Below, piece by piece: positions 35,420 through 43,400 of a stretch of DNA of 64,000 bases. The notes beneath the pieces are model-generated. The model did not search any database, had not been told where the DNA came from, and saw only the letters and a program-made list of their open reading frames with translations. Numbering within the stretch: position 1 is the stretch's first letter; each line of letters starts with the position of its first letter. The position numbers and the translations under genes were made by a program. Origin of the DNA: JAMLHH01 sp964653095 (GTDB lineage Bacteria; Bacteroidota; Bacteroidia; Chitinophagales; JADIYW01); NCBI GenBank assembly GCA_964653095.1, contig CAZZEH010000007.1:44769-108768 (forward strand), written 5' to 3'.

Positions 35420-35445
35420 TAAAAAAGCCGCGGAAGGTCGCGGCT
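35420..35445 (-). terminator. Rho-independent terminator between gcvH and vanZ
   Basis: Read on the minus strand, a perfect 7-bp GC-rich stem (AGCCGCG/CGCGGCT, loop of six bases) is followed by TTTTTTATTTTT. It is 22 bases after the gcvH stop and 12 bases before the vanZ start. Confidence 0.85.
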
Positions 35446-35467
35446 GTGGTTTACTGATGATGCCGAA

Positions 35468-35848
35468 TTATCCGCTTATAATATTTTTATAGCCCTCAGC
35501 ATCTAATAAGTTTTCCATTTCTGATGCGTCTGAAACTTTTAATTTTATCATCCAACCGTCTCCGTACGGATCAGTATTGACAAGTTCCGGTTCATCCGCC
35601 AACTTTTCGTTTACTTCAATAATTTCACCGGATAGCGGAAGGAATAAATCAGATACAGTTTTGACTGCTTCCACAGTGCCAAAAATCTCATCCGAATCCA
35701 ATTCTTCACCAAGAGTTTCAATATCTACATAAATGATATCGCCCAATTCGCTTTGAGCAAAATCCGTAATGCCAATTACAGCAATATCGCCATCTAAGCG
35801 CACCCATTCATGTTCTTTGGAATACTTTAAATCTGCAGGAATATTCAT
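35468..35848 (-). CDS. gcvH: Glycine cleavage system H protein
   Basis: GcvH carries the lipoyl group that shuttles the aminomethyl intermediate between the P and T proteins. The lipoylated lysine is K63 in GTVEAVKTVSD, and the start (NIPADLKYSKEHEWV) and end (DAEGYKNII) are typical. The length of 126 is normal. gcvT and gcvP are not nearby. It lies 46 bases after the methyltransferase gene on the same strand and ahead of vanZ. Confidence 0.97.
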   Translation of the reverse strand: MNIPADLKYSKEHEWVRLDGDIAVIGITDFAQSELGDIIYVDIETLGEELDSDEIFGTVEAVKTVSDLFLPLSGEIIEVNEKLADEPELVNTDPYGDGWMIKLKVSDASEMENLLDAEGYKNIISG

Positions 35849-35894
35849 AATGTTTATTTTGGTACTAAAATAAAATATAAAATTGACAATATCG

Positions 35895-36689
35895 CTAAAA
35901 CCTTCTTTGTCTTAACATTTCATACAGCAAAACTGCCGCAGTTGCAGAAACGTTCAGAGAATCATTCATACCGAGCATAGGTAAAATAATATTTTGACTG
36001 GACTCATCTTCCCAAATGGAATCGACTCCAATAGCCTCCGTTCCGAGTACAAAAGCCGTTTTTTGCGTAAAATCTTCCTGATAGTACGGTACAGAAGCTT
36101 TTAATGAAGCTGTCAAAATTCTGAAGCCGTTGGACTTGAGCCATTCTAACGTAGTTTCTCTGTCCGATATCGCAATTTGGACTCCAAATACACATCCCAC
36201 GCTTGATCGAATTACATTGGGATTATATATATCCGTCGCTACATCACAACAAATTACTGCATCTATACCTGTCGCATCAGCCGTTCTTAATACCGCACCG
36301 AGATTTCCCGGTTTTTCTATTGCATCTAATACTACCACAACAGGATTTTTACTCAGCTTCAAATCTTCCAACTGATGCGTTTTAGATTTGGCTACTGCTA
36401 TCGCACCCGAGGTTACTCCCCGATAAGACAGTTTGTCAAAAATATTTCTGAACACCAAAACACTTTCGGGCCGCTCTTCCGGCCATAAAATATCTAATTC
36501 TTTTTTGTACATCGAGCCGTCCCGAACAAACAACTGCTGTATAGAATACCCTGAATCTTTTGCCATCAGAATTTCTTTCCATCCGTCAATCACAAACTGT
36601 CCGGACGCTCTCCTGAGTCTGGATTTATCCATTAAGAGACGGAGTTCTTTTATTCTTTTATTTTGCAAACTGCTAATCGCAAAGGACAT
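35895..36689 (-). CDS. TrmH/SpoU-family RNA 2'-O-methyltransferase
   Basis: SpoU enzymes methylate ribose 2'-OH groups in rRNA or tRNA using SAM bound in a trefoil knot. Residues about 5-105 form the N-terminal substrate-binding (L30e-like) domain (LQNKRIKELRLLMDKSRLRR near 8-27). The knot region carries LDAIEKPGNLGAVLRTADATGIDAVI near 115-140, FVLGTEAIGV near 212, and ILPMLGMNDSLNVSATAAVLLYEMLRQ near 233. The start is ATG 36689; a GTG one codon upstream is possible. The rRNA or tRNA target cannot be assigned; RlmB and TrmH homologues both have this architecture. Confidence 0.9.
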   Translation of the reverse strand: MSFAISSLQNKRIKELRLLMDKSRLRRASGQFVIDGWKEILMAKDSGYSIQQLFVRDGSMYKKELDILWPEERPESVLVFRNIFDKLSYRGVTSGAIAVAKSKTHQLEDLKLSKNPVVVVLDAIEKPGNLGAVLRTADATGIDAVICCDVATDIYNPNVIRSSVGCVFGVQIAISDRETTLEWLKSNGFRILTASLKASVPYYQEDFTQKTAFVLGTEAIGVDSIWEDESSQNIILPMLGMNDSLNVSATAAVLLYEMLRQRRF

Positions 36690-36756
36690 CACTAATTTTA
36701 AGAATCTAAATTACAAGGTATTTCAACAATCCCGTACATTAGAGAAGATTTTGGCT

Positions 36757-37335
36757 ATGGAAAAGAAAAGATGTGCCTGGAGTACCGGCTCCGAAATTTA
36801 CAGAAAATATCATGATTTTGAATGGGGAGTTCCTCAGTATAATGACAGAGTCTTATTTGAGTTTTTGGTTTTGGAAGGTGCGCAGGCAGGATTGAGTTGG
36901 ATTACTATTTTAAAAAAAAGAGAAGGGTACAGAAAGGCCTTTGCAGATTTCGATTATGAAAAAGTGGCGAAATTTGATGAAAATAAAACAGAAGAACTGA
37001 GGCTCAATCCGAACATTATCCGCAATCGGCTGAAAATAAAATCCGCAATTAATAATGCCCAAAGGTTTATAGAAATCCGAAAAGAATTTGGTTCTTTTTC
37101 CAATTATCTATGGTCTTTCACTAACGGGTGTATCATACAGAACAGTTGGAGAGATTTATCTGAAGTACCCGTTACCACGGATTTATCCGACCGATTAAGC
37201 AAAGATTTGAAAAAACGCGGATTTACGTTTGTCGGAAGTACCATCATGTACTCTTATTTACAGGCAATAGGAGTAGTCAATGACCATGTAACAGACTGTT
37301 TTAGGTATAAGGAACTGTTCAACCCTGCTACTTAA
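36757..37335 (+). CDS. tag: DNA-3-methyladenine glycosylase I
   Basis: Tag excises 3-methyladenine. The protein begins KRCAWSTGSEIYRKYHDFEWG, with C6 and H19 as the first two zinc ligands; HVTDC near 178 supplies the other two. VLEGAQAGLSWITILKKREGY near 39-59 is the glycosylase helical core with the aromatic pocket residues. A length of 192 is normal. I chose ATG 36757 because the open frame extends upstream antisense to the methyltransferase gene, and those 108 extra codons carry no family sequence. The stop overlaps the convergent lipoprotein gene by 8 bases. Confidence 0.95.
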   Translation: MEKKRCAWSTGSEIYRKYHDFEWGVPQYNDRVLFEFLVLEGAQAGLSWITILKKREGYRKAFADFDYEKVAKFDENKTEELRLNPNIIRNRLKIKSAINNAQRFIEIRKEFGSFSNYLWSFTNGCIIQNSWRDLSEVPVTTDLSDRLSKDLKKRGFTFVGSTIMYSYLQAIGVVNDHVTDCFRYKELFNPAT

Positions 37336-38101
37336 ACTCTTTGGGCAGATAAATATAATACAGGGTGTATGATCTGTCTTTGAAATTTGCCCGAACCTCT
37401 CTCCCTTCTATATGGCTCACATCGCTGAGTATAATTGTGTTTCCTGGAAGGTCTCTTGTGAAAGAATAAGGCATTCGGGCTTCGAGATCCAAATTATTAT
37501 AATGATACAGCGAATAAAAATCTACTCCTTTCACAATTCCGAGATAGAAATCTGTCCATTCATCAGGAACATCGTAATCGTATTTGTATTTTTTCCCTGT
37601 AATCAGAGGAAATCCAAATTCTTTGTTGCCAAATATCTTTTGACCATCTTCCGGTTTAAAATATTTGCTTAGCTCAGTCTCCTCTCTGATAGTTACAAAC
37701 CTTCTCTCATAATCTTTGTCACCAAATTCATCTGTACTGCAAATAATATATTCACCACCGGGTTTTCCCAATACCCAGTCAATCATTTCCCCTCTGGTAC
37801 CATAAGCTTCTCCGGTAAAAAGCCAGTAATTTTTTTCCGGTAAATAAAAAATAGTGATTTGACCTTTCCTGCCATATTCGTCATCTTCTTCCCACTCGTT
37901 TTCGTACTCCCAGGTCCAGCTTTCTTTAAAAATATACTCGACCGTATCTTCGGATTCATAAACGGCATTATATGCGGCTTCTTCTTCAGGCGAGAGATTC
38001 GGAAATAAATAACTTGAATCGGTTTGCATGGAATTGCCGCTTGCCTTACAGGAAAAAAGTAAGGAAATAATGAATGGCAGATATAAAACAGAGGTTCTCA
38101 T
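37328..38101 (-). CDS. Lipoprotein of unknown function
   Basis: The 257-residue precursor has a lipoprotein signal (hydrophobic 5-16, then LLFSC, lipidated C18). The acidic, glutamate-rich stretch near 37-75 (SPEEEAAYNAVYESEDTV and a WTWEYENEWEEDDEYG segment) precedes a beta-rich, aromatic domain with a FYLPEKNYWLFTGEAYGTRGEM region near 83-104 and a C-terminal DRSYTLYYIYLPKE. I do not recognise a named family. It is convergent with tag and divergent from the ECF sigma factor gene. Confidence 0.7.
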   Translation of the reverse strand: MRTSVLYLPFIISLLFSCKASGNSMQTDSSYLFPNLSPEEEAAYNAVYESEDTVEYIFKESWTWEYENEWEEDDEYGRKGQITIFYLPEKNYWLFTGEAYGTRGEMIDWVLGKPGGEYIICSTDEFGDKDYERRFVTIREETELSKYFKPEDGQKIFGNKEFGFPLITGKKYKYDYDVPDEWTDFYLGIVKGVDFYSLYHYNNLDLEARMPYSFTRDLPGNTIILSDVSHIEGREVRANFKDRSYTLYYIYLPKEFK

Positions 38102-38262
38102 AGTTTTTTATAAATATAATTATTGTAAAGTGGGGAGGGGTTATAAGGGATTACATTTATTTTGAAAACTATTGCTGTTTACAGTTTAGTACCATAACAG
38201 TTGAAAAGTAAACATCTTCTTAAAACCCTTTTTTGTTTACTTTTATGCACAAACATCACTAA

Positions 38263-38808
38263 GTGTCAGAAAGCGGAATAATAAAGTCTATTAAAGAAGG
38301 CTCTAAAGAAGTTTTGCAAGGTTTATATACAGAGAATAAAGATGCTTTCGTACAGTTCATTCTTAGCAGATATACCGTGTCAAATGACGATGCTGAAGAT
38401 ATTTATCAGGACGCTGTAATCGCATTGGTTGAGAATATCAGGAAGGGTAAATTAGATAATATAAACAGTTCTCTGAAAACCTATCTTTTTTCTATTGGTA
38501 AATATATGGCTCTGAAAAAATTTAAAGAACAGCAGAAGACTATAAATACAGAGTTTGGAGTGTTGGCAGAATTTATTGAATGGGAAGAAGATACCTACGC
38601 AGACGGAAACGAAGCTCTTATTCGGCTGATACAGCTCAAGCTGAAAGAAATGAGTCCCGCCTGCAAGAAAATTCTGATTTGGTTTTATTATGAGGAGAAA
38701 AGATTGGATGAAATTGTACAACTCGGTCATTACGCCGGAAAAGACGTGGTAAAAAGTCAAAAATCGCGTTGCCTCGCGGCACTTAAAAAAATGGTGTATG
38801 AAAAATAG
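38263..38808 (+). CDS. ECF-family RNA polymerase sigma factor
   Basis: The 181-residue protein has sigma region 2 near 25-95 (FVQFILSRYTVSNDDAEDIYQDAVIALVENI) and a region 4-like helix-turn-helix near 120-175 (KKILIWFYYEEKRLDEIVQLGHY followed by KSQKSRCLAALKKM). ECF factors direct RNA polymerase to stress or envelope-related promoters. The start is GTG at 38263. The stop overlaps the start of the next gene by 11 bases, the usual arrangement for a sigma factor and its membrane regulator. The divergent lipoprotein and the convergent T9SS gene are candidate regulon members, by inference only. Confidence 0.88.
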   Translation: MSESGIIKSIKEGSKEVLQGLYTENKDAFVQFILSRYTVSNDDAEDIYQDAVIALVENIRKGKLDNINSSLKTYLFSIGKYMALKKFKEQQKTINTEFGVLAEFIEWEEDTYADGNEALIRLIQLKLKEMSPACKKILIWFYYEEKRLDEIVQLGHYAGKDVVKSQKSRCLAALKKMVYEK

Positions 38809-39505
38809 TTATGATAATTTAATTGAAAAGTTTTTCACCCAAAAACTTTCAGATTCAGAACAAATACAGTTTGATAAACTTTTTCTTGAAAACAGTTCTT
38901 TCAGAAAACAAGTTGAATACGAACTATCTGTAAAAGAGGCTATCAAAAGAAATGAGCGTGCTGAATTAAAAGTTTTTTTACAAAGTCTGAATAAGCCCGA
39001 AAAAAGGAATCGTTCTTATAAAGGGTTGGCTGTGGCGGCATCGCTCACCGGACTCATTCTACTTTTGACTTTTTCTGTGCAGTTTTTTACAAAAGATACA
39101 CCCGACAAACTTTTTTCAGAATATTTTCATTCTTACCCAAATATAATCGCTCCGGCGGTCAGAAGTAATTCCGATGTTTCCGATAAAATTGAAGCTTTTG
39201 CTTACTATGATTCCGAAAACTTTGAGCAGGCAGTGACCTCATTCGATGAATTATACTCAAAAAACGGTGAAAGTTACGCGCTTCTCTATGGAGGACTTTC
39301 CTGTTTGGAACTTGGACAAACAGAAGAAGCCATTAAAAGACTGGAACCTCTATCCGATTCTTCAGAGGCGGCTTCCTGGTATCTCGCGTTAGCTTATTTG
39401 AAAAAGAAAGACAAGGAAAAAGCTATAGAGGTGCTGAGCAGAATACAAGATGAGAACTCGGACTTTTTTGTACAAAGTAAAAGTCTGCTAAACAGATTGA
39501 AATAA
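38798..39505 (+). CDS. Membrane-anchored TPR protein, candidate anti-sigma factor
   Basis: The 235-residue protein has an N-terminal cytoplasmic part (about 1-68, helical; FFTQKLSDSEQIQFDKLF near 11-28), one transmembrane segment (about 71-93) and a periplasmic C-terminus with TPR-like repeats (YALLYGGLSCLELGQTEEAIKRL near 160-182, ASWYLALAYLKKKDKEKAIEVL near 192-213). The topology and the 11-base overlap with the sigma gene are as expected for an anti-sigma factor, but there is no zinc-binding HxxxCxxC motif, so the call is by context. It may sense envelope partners through its TPRs. Confidence 0.65.
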   Translation: MKNSYDNLIEKFFTQKLSDSEQIQFDKLFLENSSFRKQVEYELSVKEAIKRNERAELKVFLQSLNKPEKRNRSYKGLAVAASLTGLILLLTFSVQFFTKDTPDKLFSEYFHSYPNIIAPAVRSNSDVSDKIEAFAYYDSENFEQAVTSFDELYSKNGESYALLYGGLSCLELGQTEEAIKRLEPLSDSSEAASWYLALAYLKKKDKEKAIEVLSRIQDENSDFFVQSKSLLNRLK

Positions 39506-39533
39506 AATTTGAACCTGTCCCGCCAATAGAATA

Positions 39534-40226
39534 TTAATTCTTCACTACCTTAAAGGTCTGTGAGTCTGCCGAGTCCCCTATCACTATCGTATATAAGCCG
39601 GCACTAAATTTCTTAAGATTGTACTGCTGTCGATTGTTGGTCACAACTTCAGACAGCACCAACTGTCCGTTGTCTGCATAAATAGAAAGCTTTTTTCCTA
39701 TTCTGAGACCTTCTATCATCACAAAATCAGGAGTTGGATTTGGGTAGATATTAATTTTGCTGTCGGAAATACAATTTACCTCTTCCGAGATAATATTACT
39801 GTATTCATAGCTGCCGTCTAAATCAATCATCTTCAAACGGTAGTACCATGTCTCGCTGCTCAGGCTTTCATCCTCATAGAGATAAGTGCTGTTGTCTCCT
39901 TTACTCTCAATCTTAGCAAATGAGACAAATTCAAGTCCGTTCAGGCTTCGCTGAAGTTCGTAATAGTCAAAATTTTCCTCTGCGGCTGTCTCCCATTGTA
40001 TTTCTACATCACAATCATCCGAATTGGAAGTAAAAGATACGAGTGTCACAGGAAGCTCCGAGGGATTATCCATATCCGAGGCAATATCCGCATTTTGAAT
40101 ACTTACCGTCTGTAACATCACAGAGAAAAGTTCCAAACTGTTGTTATTCTGTCCATACACAATGTTGGGACTGTGTACAGCCCCCAATAAAAAAACAACA
40201 ACTAATATGATTCTAATGCTTTTCAT
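39534..40226 (-). CDS. T9SS-exported protein with an Ig/FN3-like domain
   Basis: The 230-residue precursor has a signal peptide (about 1-25, ending VYGQN). After a short linker, LPVTLVSFTS near 58 opens a beta-sandwich of the FN3/Ig-like kind typical of Bacteroidota exported proteins (EIQWETAAEENFDYYELQRSLNG near 75-97, WYYRLKMIDLDGSYEYSN near 125-142). A type A T9SS C-terminal domain follows (INIYPNPTPDFVMIEGL near 153, YADNGQLVLS near 176, FSAGLYTIVIGD near 205) and ends SQTFKVVKN. It should be a surface or secreted protein. Convergent with the sigma operon. Confidence 0.85.
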   Translation of the reverse strand: MKSIRIILVVVFLLGAVHSPNIVYGQNNNSLELFSVMLQTVSIQNADIASDMDNPSELPVTLVSFTSNSDDCDVEIQWETAAEENFDYYELQRSLNGLEFVSFAKIESKGDNSTYLYEDESLSSETWYYRLKMIDLDGSYEYSNIISEEVNCISDSKINIYPNPTPDFVMIEGLRIGKKLSIYADNGQLVLSEVVTNNRQQYNLKKFSAGLYTIVIGDSADSQTFKVVKN

Positions 40227-41005
40227 TTTCTTGTCTTTTTTCGTTTAACATATTTATCCCTATATGAGTTTAGTCTTCAGTCATACGGCTGCAAAATAAG
40301 TAATCCGAAGGTTTCGAGTGTTTCAATAGTTTGTTGTAAAATAATCGAAATCTTACTTTCACTCATTCAATTCATATACTGACAAAAATATACAATCTGT
40401 TTGTTTTTTGCCACTATAAATGACCAAATTCCGTCGATTATACCGTATCGTTTGGACAAACATATAGACCAATTTAGATTTTATCTCATTTTTCTATTTG
40501 TTTGTAACCACGGCATAATACCAAAAAAGGTTTCGCTTTATCGGTCTGACTGTCCTGAAATAAAAACCGGAAACCAGAGAAATAGTAGAAAAACTAAGCT
40601 TGCTGGTCAAAAAAGGGTAGTCTAAATGAACTATGCTAAAACTTAAGAAAGCTATTTCAATATTGGAAACTTAAAACTCTCATTACTGCCAGTTAACACT
40701 GTCTTAAACTACAGGCTAAAAAATTGAGATTAAACATCAAAGAATGACTGAATTTAATTGGTTGCCATTATTGAATAGCGTGGCAGGAAAGCAGCTTATT
40801 GAGAGTAAACTGTCAAATTAAAAGCGGGGTTAAAAATTGGACAACAAAAATTGGGTAACACATCGTGTCTGTAGTCTATTAAGACTAATCATAATTCTGA
40901 AATAGTATCGTATCTTTGCGCACTAAAGGATAATGTTTTAATATTGTGTGCCTGAGTCTAAGTAATATTTTTTGTAAAAACACAGAAATAAAGTACAAAA
41001 CATAA
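40227..41005. other. 779-base gene-free stretch upstream of the polysaccharide cluster
   Basis: No convincing coding sequence is present; the longest open frame (about 74 codons from 40401) has no start context, signal or family resemblance and looks random. The only clear element is a -7 box at 40911-40918, giving a leader of about 80 bases for ugd. I see no strong hairpin terminator, tRNA or long inverted repeat. The region may hold regulatory sites or a small RNA. Confidence 0.6.
40911..40918 (+). promoter_or_regulatory. -7 box upstream of the polysaccharide cluster
   Basis: TATCTTTG matches TAnnTTTG perfectly. No clear -33 TTTG is seen 19-21 bases upstream. It lies 87 bases before the ugd start codon. 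Confidence 0.55.
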
Positions 41006-42313
41006 ATGAAAATATCAGTCATAGGAACCGGATATGTAGGTTTGGTTACCGGTGTTTGCCTGTCAGAGACAGGAAATAACGTCATATGCGTTGACATTGA
41101 TGAAAATAAAGTCGAACAACTTTCAAATGGAATTCCAACAATTTACGAAATCGGGTTAGAGAAAGTTCTAAAGCAAAATATAAAAGATCAGAGGCTTACT
41201 TTTACGACAGATTTAGAGACTGCAATAAAAAAATCTGATATTATTTTTTTGGCCTTGCCGACACCTTCTGCAGAGGATGGCTCTGCCAATTTGAGTTACA
41301 TAGAAGATGTAGCAAAGCAAATAGGTCCGTATATAAACAGCTATAAGATTATTGTCAACAAGAGTACTGTACCTGTCGGCACATCAGAATTGGTTAAAAA
41401 TATCATCTCAAAAAAAGCAACCTTTGAATTTGATGTTATCTCCAATCCGGAATTTTTGCGCGAGGGTCGTGCTTTGGAAGATTTTATGCGTCCGGACAGA
41501 ATAGTCATTGGCACCCAATCCGAAAAAGCGCGTAAACTAATGGGTGAATTGTATGCACCCTATGTTCGTCAGGGCAATCCCATACTCTTTATGGATGAGA
41601 TTTCTGCCGAACTGACCAAATATGCATCTAATTCTTTCCTCGCGACCAAGATTACTTTTATGAATGAGATATCTTCCCTGTGCGAAAAAATAGGTGCGAA
41701 TATTAACGATGTCAGATTGGGAATGGGAGCGGATGAAAGAATCGGGAAAAGCTTTTTATATGCGGGAATAGGATATGGCGGAAGCTGTTTCCCAAAAGAT
41801 GTCAAGGCGCTGATTCATATTTCAGACAAAAATCAATATCAATTTAAGATTTTAAATGCGGTCCATCAGGTAAACGAGCGGCAAAAACTTGTACTTGTCC
41901 CTAAGGTTGAAAAATATTTTAGTGGAAATATACAGGGTAAAAAAATAGCTTTATGGGGCTTGTCTTTCAAACCCGACACAGATGACATAAGAGAAGCACC
42001 CGCTTTAGTTATTATCGACGCATTGATTGATAAAGGTGCTCAAATAATAGCTTATGACCCGGAAGCTATTGAAAACACTAAAAACAAAATCGGGGATCAG
42101 ATTTCTTACGGGACAAATTTATACGATGTTTTGGAAGGTGCGGATGCTCTGATTATTGCGACCGAATGGACTGTTTTCAGAAGTCCCGACTTCGATAAAG
42201 TGTCTAAGTTAATGCACAATAAAGTGATTTTTGACGGGAGAAATTTATATGATTTGGAGAAAATGAGGGAGCTGGGTTTTAAGTATTTTAGCATAGGCAG
42301 AGAAGAGGTATAA
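41006..42313 (+). CDS. ugd: UDP-glucose 6-dehydrogenase
   Basis: The enzyme makes UDP-glucuronate from UDP-glucose in two NAD-dependent oxidations. The Rossmann motif GTGYVGLVTGVCL is at residues 7-19, with D30-I-D for NAD binding; the central domain shows EFLREGRALEDFMRPDRIVIG near 150-170; the catalytic cysteine is in GGSCFPKDVKAL near 257; the C-terminal UDP-binding domain has LSFKPDTDDIREAP near 318-331. Length 435 is normal. The start of the next gene overlaps its stop by one base (TAATG), so it feeds UDP-glucuronate directly into the following decarboxylase. Confidence 0.93.
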   Translation: MKISVIGTGYVGLVTGVCLSETGNNVICVDIDENKVEQLSNGIPTIYEIGLEKVLKQNIKDQRLTFTTDLETAIKKSDIIFLALPTPSAEDGSANLSYIEDVAKQIGPYINSYKIIVNKSTVPVGTSELVKNIISKKATFEFDVISNPEFLREGRALEDFMRPDRIVIGTQSEKARKLMGELYAPYVRQGNPILFMDEISAELTKYASNSFLATKITFMNEISSLCEKIGANINDVRLGMGADERIGKSFLYAGIGYGGSCFPKDVKALIHISDKNQYQFKILNAVHQVNERQKLVLVPKVEKYFSGNIQGKKIALWGLSFKPDTDDIREAPALVIIDALIDKGAQIIAYDPEAIENTKNKIGDQISYGTNLYDVLEGADALIIATEWTVFRSPDFDKVSKLMHNKVIFDGRNLYDLEKMRELGFKYFSIGREEV

Positions 42314-43260
42314 TGGAGCAAAAAAGAATTTTAATTACCGGAGCAGCCGGATTTTTGGGTTCACATTTAAGTGACAGATTCATAAAAGAAGGTTACAAAG
42401 TTATAGGTATGGATAACCTTTCTACCGGTTCTCTTTCCAATATTGAGCATCTCTTCGGAGAAGGTAATTTTGAGTTTCATAAATATGACGTAACAAAGTT
42501 TGTACACGTACCCGGACGACTGGACTATATTCTACACTTTGCCTCCCCTGCAAGTCCGATCGATTATCTTCAGATACCGATTCAGACACTTAAAGTAGGA
42601 GCACTGGGAACGCATAACCTACTGGGGTTGGCAAAAGAAAAAGGAGCGAGAATATTGGTGGCATCCACGTCCGAAGTGTATGGGGATCCTGAAGTACATC
42701 CGCAGGTAGAAGAATATTGGGGCAATGTCAATCCGATAGGACCAAGAGGAGTATATGATGAAGCAAAAAGATTTATGGAAGCTATCACAATGGCTTATCA
42801 TACATATCATAAATTAGAAACGAGAATTGTACGTATTTTCAATACCTACGGTCCGAGGATGCGGGTCAATGATGGCAGGGTGATTCCTGCATTTATGTCA
42901 CAGGCTATTGAGGGAAAAGACTTTACCATGTTTGGTACCGGAATGCAAACCCGTTCTTTTTGCTATGTGGACGATTTAATCGAAGGGATATACAGGCTAT
43001 TACTGAGTGATTATAGTCAGCCGGTTAATATTGGCAATCCGCAGGAGATCACATTAAAACAATTGGCAGAAGAGATTATAGAACTGACCGGAGCCGACAG
43101 TAAGATAACGTACTTACCACTTCCGACGGATGATCCCAAAAAAAGATGTCCCAATATAGATAAGGCTAAAAATATATTGGGATGGACTCCCGTTGTCGAA
43201 AGGAAAGAAGGGCTGTCAAAGACTTTGGAGTATTTTAAACAGGTCCTATCTGAAAAATAA
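42313..43260 (+). CDS. UDP-glucuronate decarboxylase (UDP-xylose synthase)
   Basis: An extended short-chain dehydrogenase with GAAGFLGSHLSD near 10-21, STSEVYGDP near 118 (the serine/threonine position and glutamate used in decarboxylation), catalytic YDEAK near 145-149, NTYGPRM near 176-182 and the UXS-type QTRSFCYVDDLIEG near 213-226. These features separate it from 4-epimerases and dehydratases and fit conversion of UDP-glucuronate to UDP-xylose. It overlaps ugd by one base, so the two steps are genetically coupled. Both products would serve the glycosyltransferase downstream. Confidence 0.9.
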   Translation: MEQKRILITGAAGFLGSHLSDRFIKEGYKVIGMDNLSTGSLSNIEHLFGEGNFEFHKYDVTKFVHVPGRLDYILHFASPASPIDYLQIPIQTLKVGALGTHNLLGLAKEKGARILVASTSEVYGDPEVHPQVEEYWGNVNPIGPRGVYDEAKRFMEAITMAYHTYHKLETRIVRIFNTYGPRMRVNDGRVIPAFMSQAIEGKDFTMFGTGMQTRSFCYVDDLIEGIYRLLLSDYSQPVNIGNPQEITLKQLAEEIIELTGADSKITYLPLPTDDPKKRCPNIDKAKNILGWTPVVERKEGLSKTLEYFKQVLSEK

Positions 43261-43400
43261 AAATACAGCAAAGAATTTTTGTAACCACGGTTGAAATTGA
43301 TATAAAGCGAAAATCGCTTTTGATATATGTAAATTTACTTCTGGCATTAGACAGAATTTTTTAACAGATTGGTACGAATATAAAATATACGAAAGCCGTA

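Noticed and set aside
36433..36756. An in-frame upstream extension of the tag gene.
   Set aside because: These 108 codons lie mostly antisense to the methyltransferase gene and carry no Tag sequence.
40401..40625. A 74-codon frame in the long gap.
   Set aside because: No signal, motif, promoter or start context; codon use looks unlike the neighbours.
40785..40800. A TAGCGTG string upstream of the polysaccharide cluster, reminiscent of an ops/JUMPstart element.
   Set aside because: Only seven bases match, no flanking JUMPstart sequence is present, and this element is not typical of Bacteroidota.
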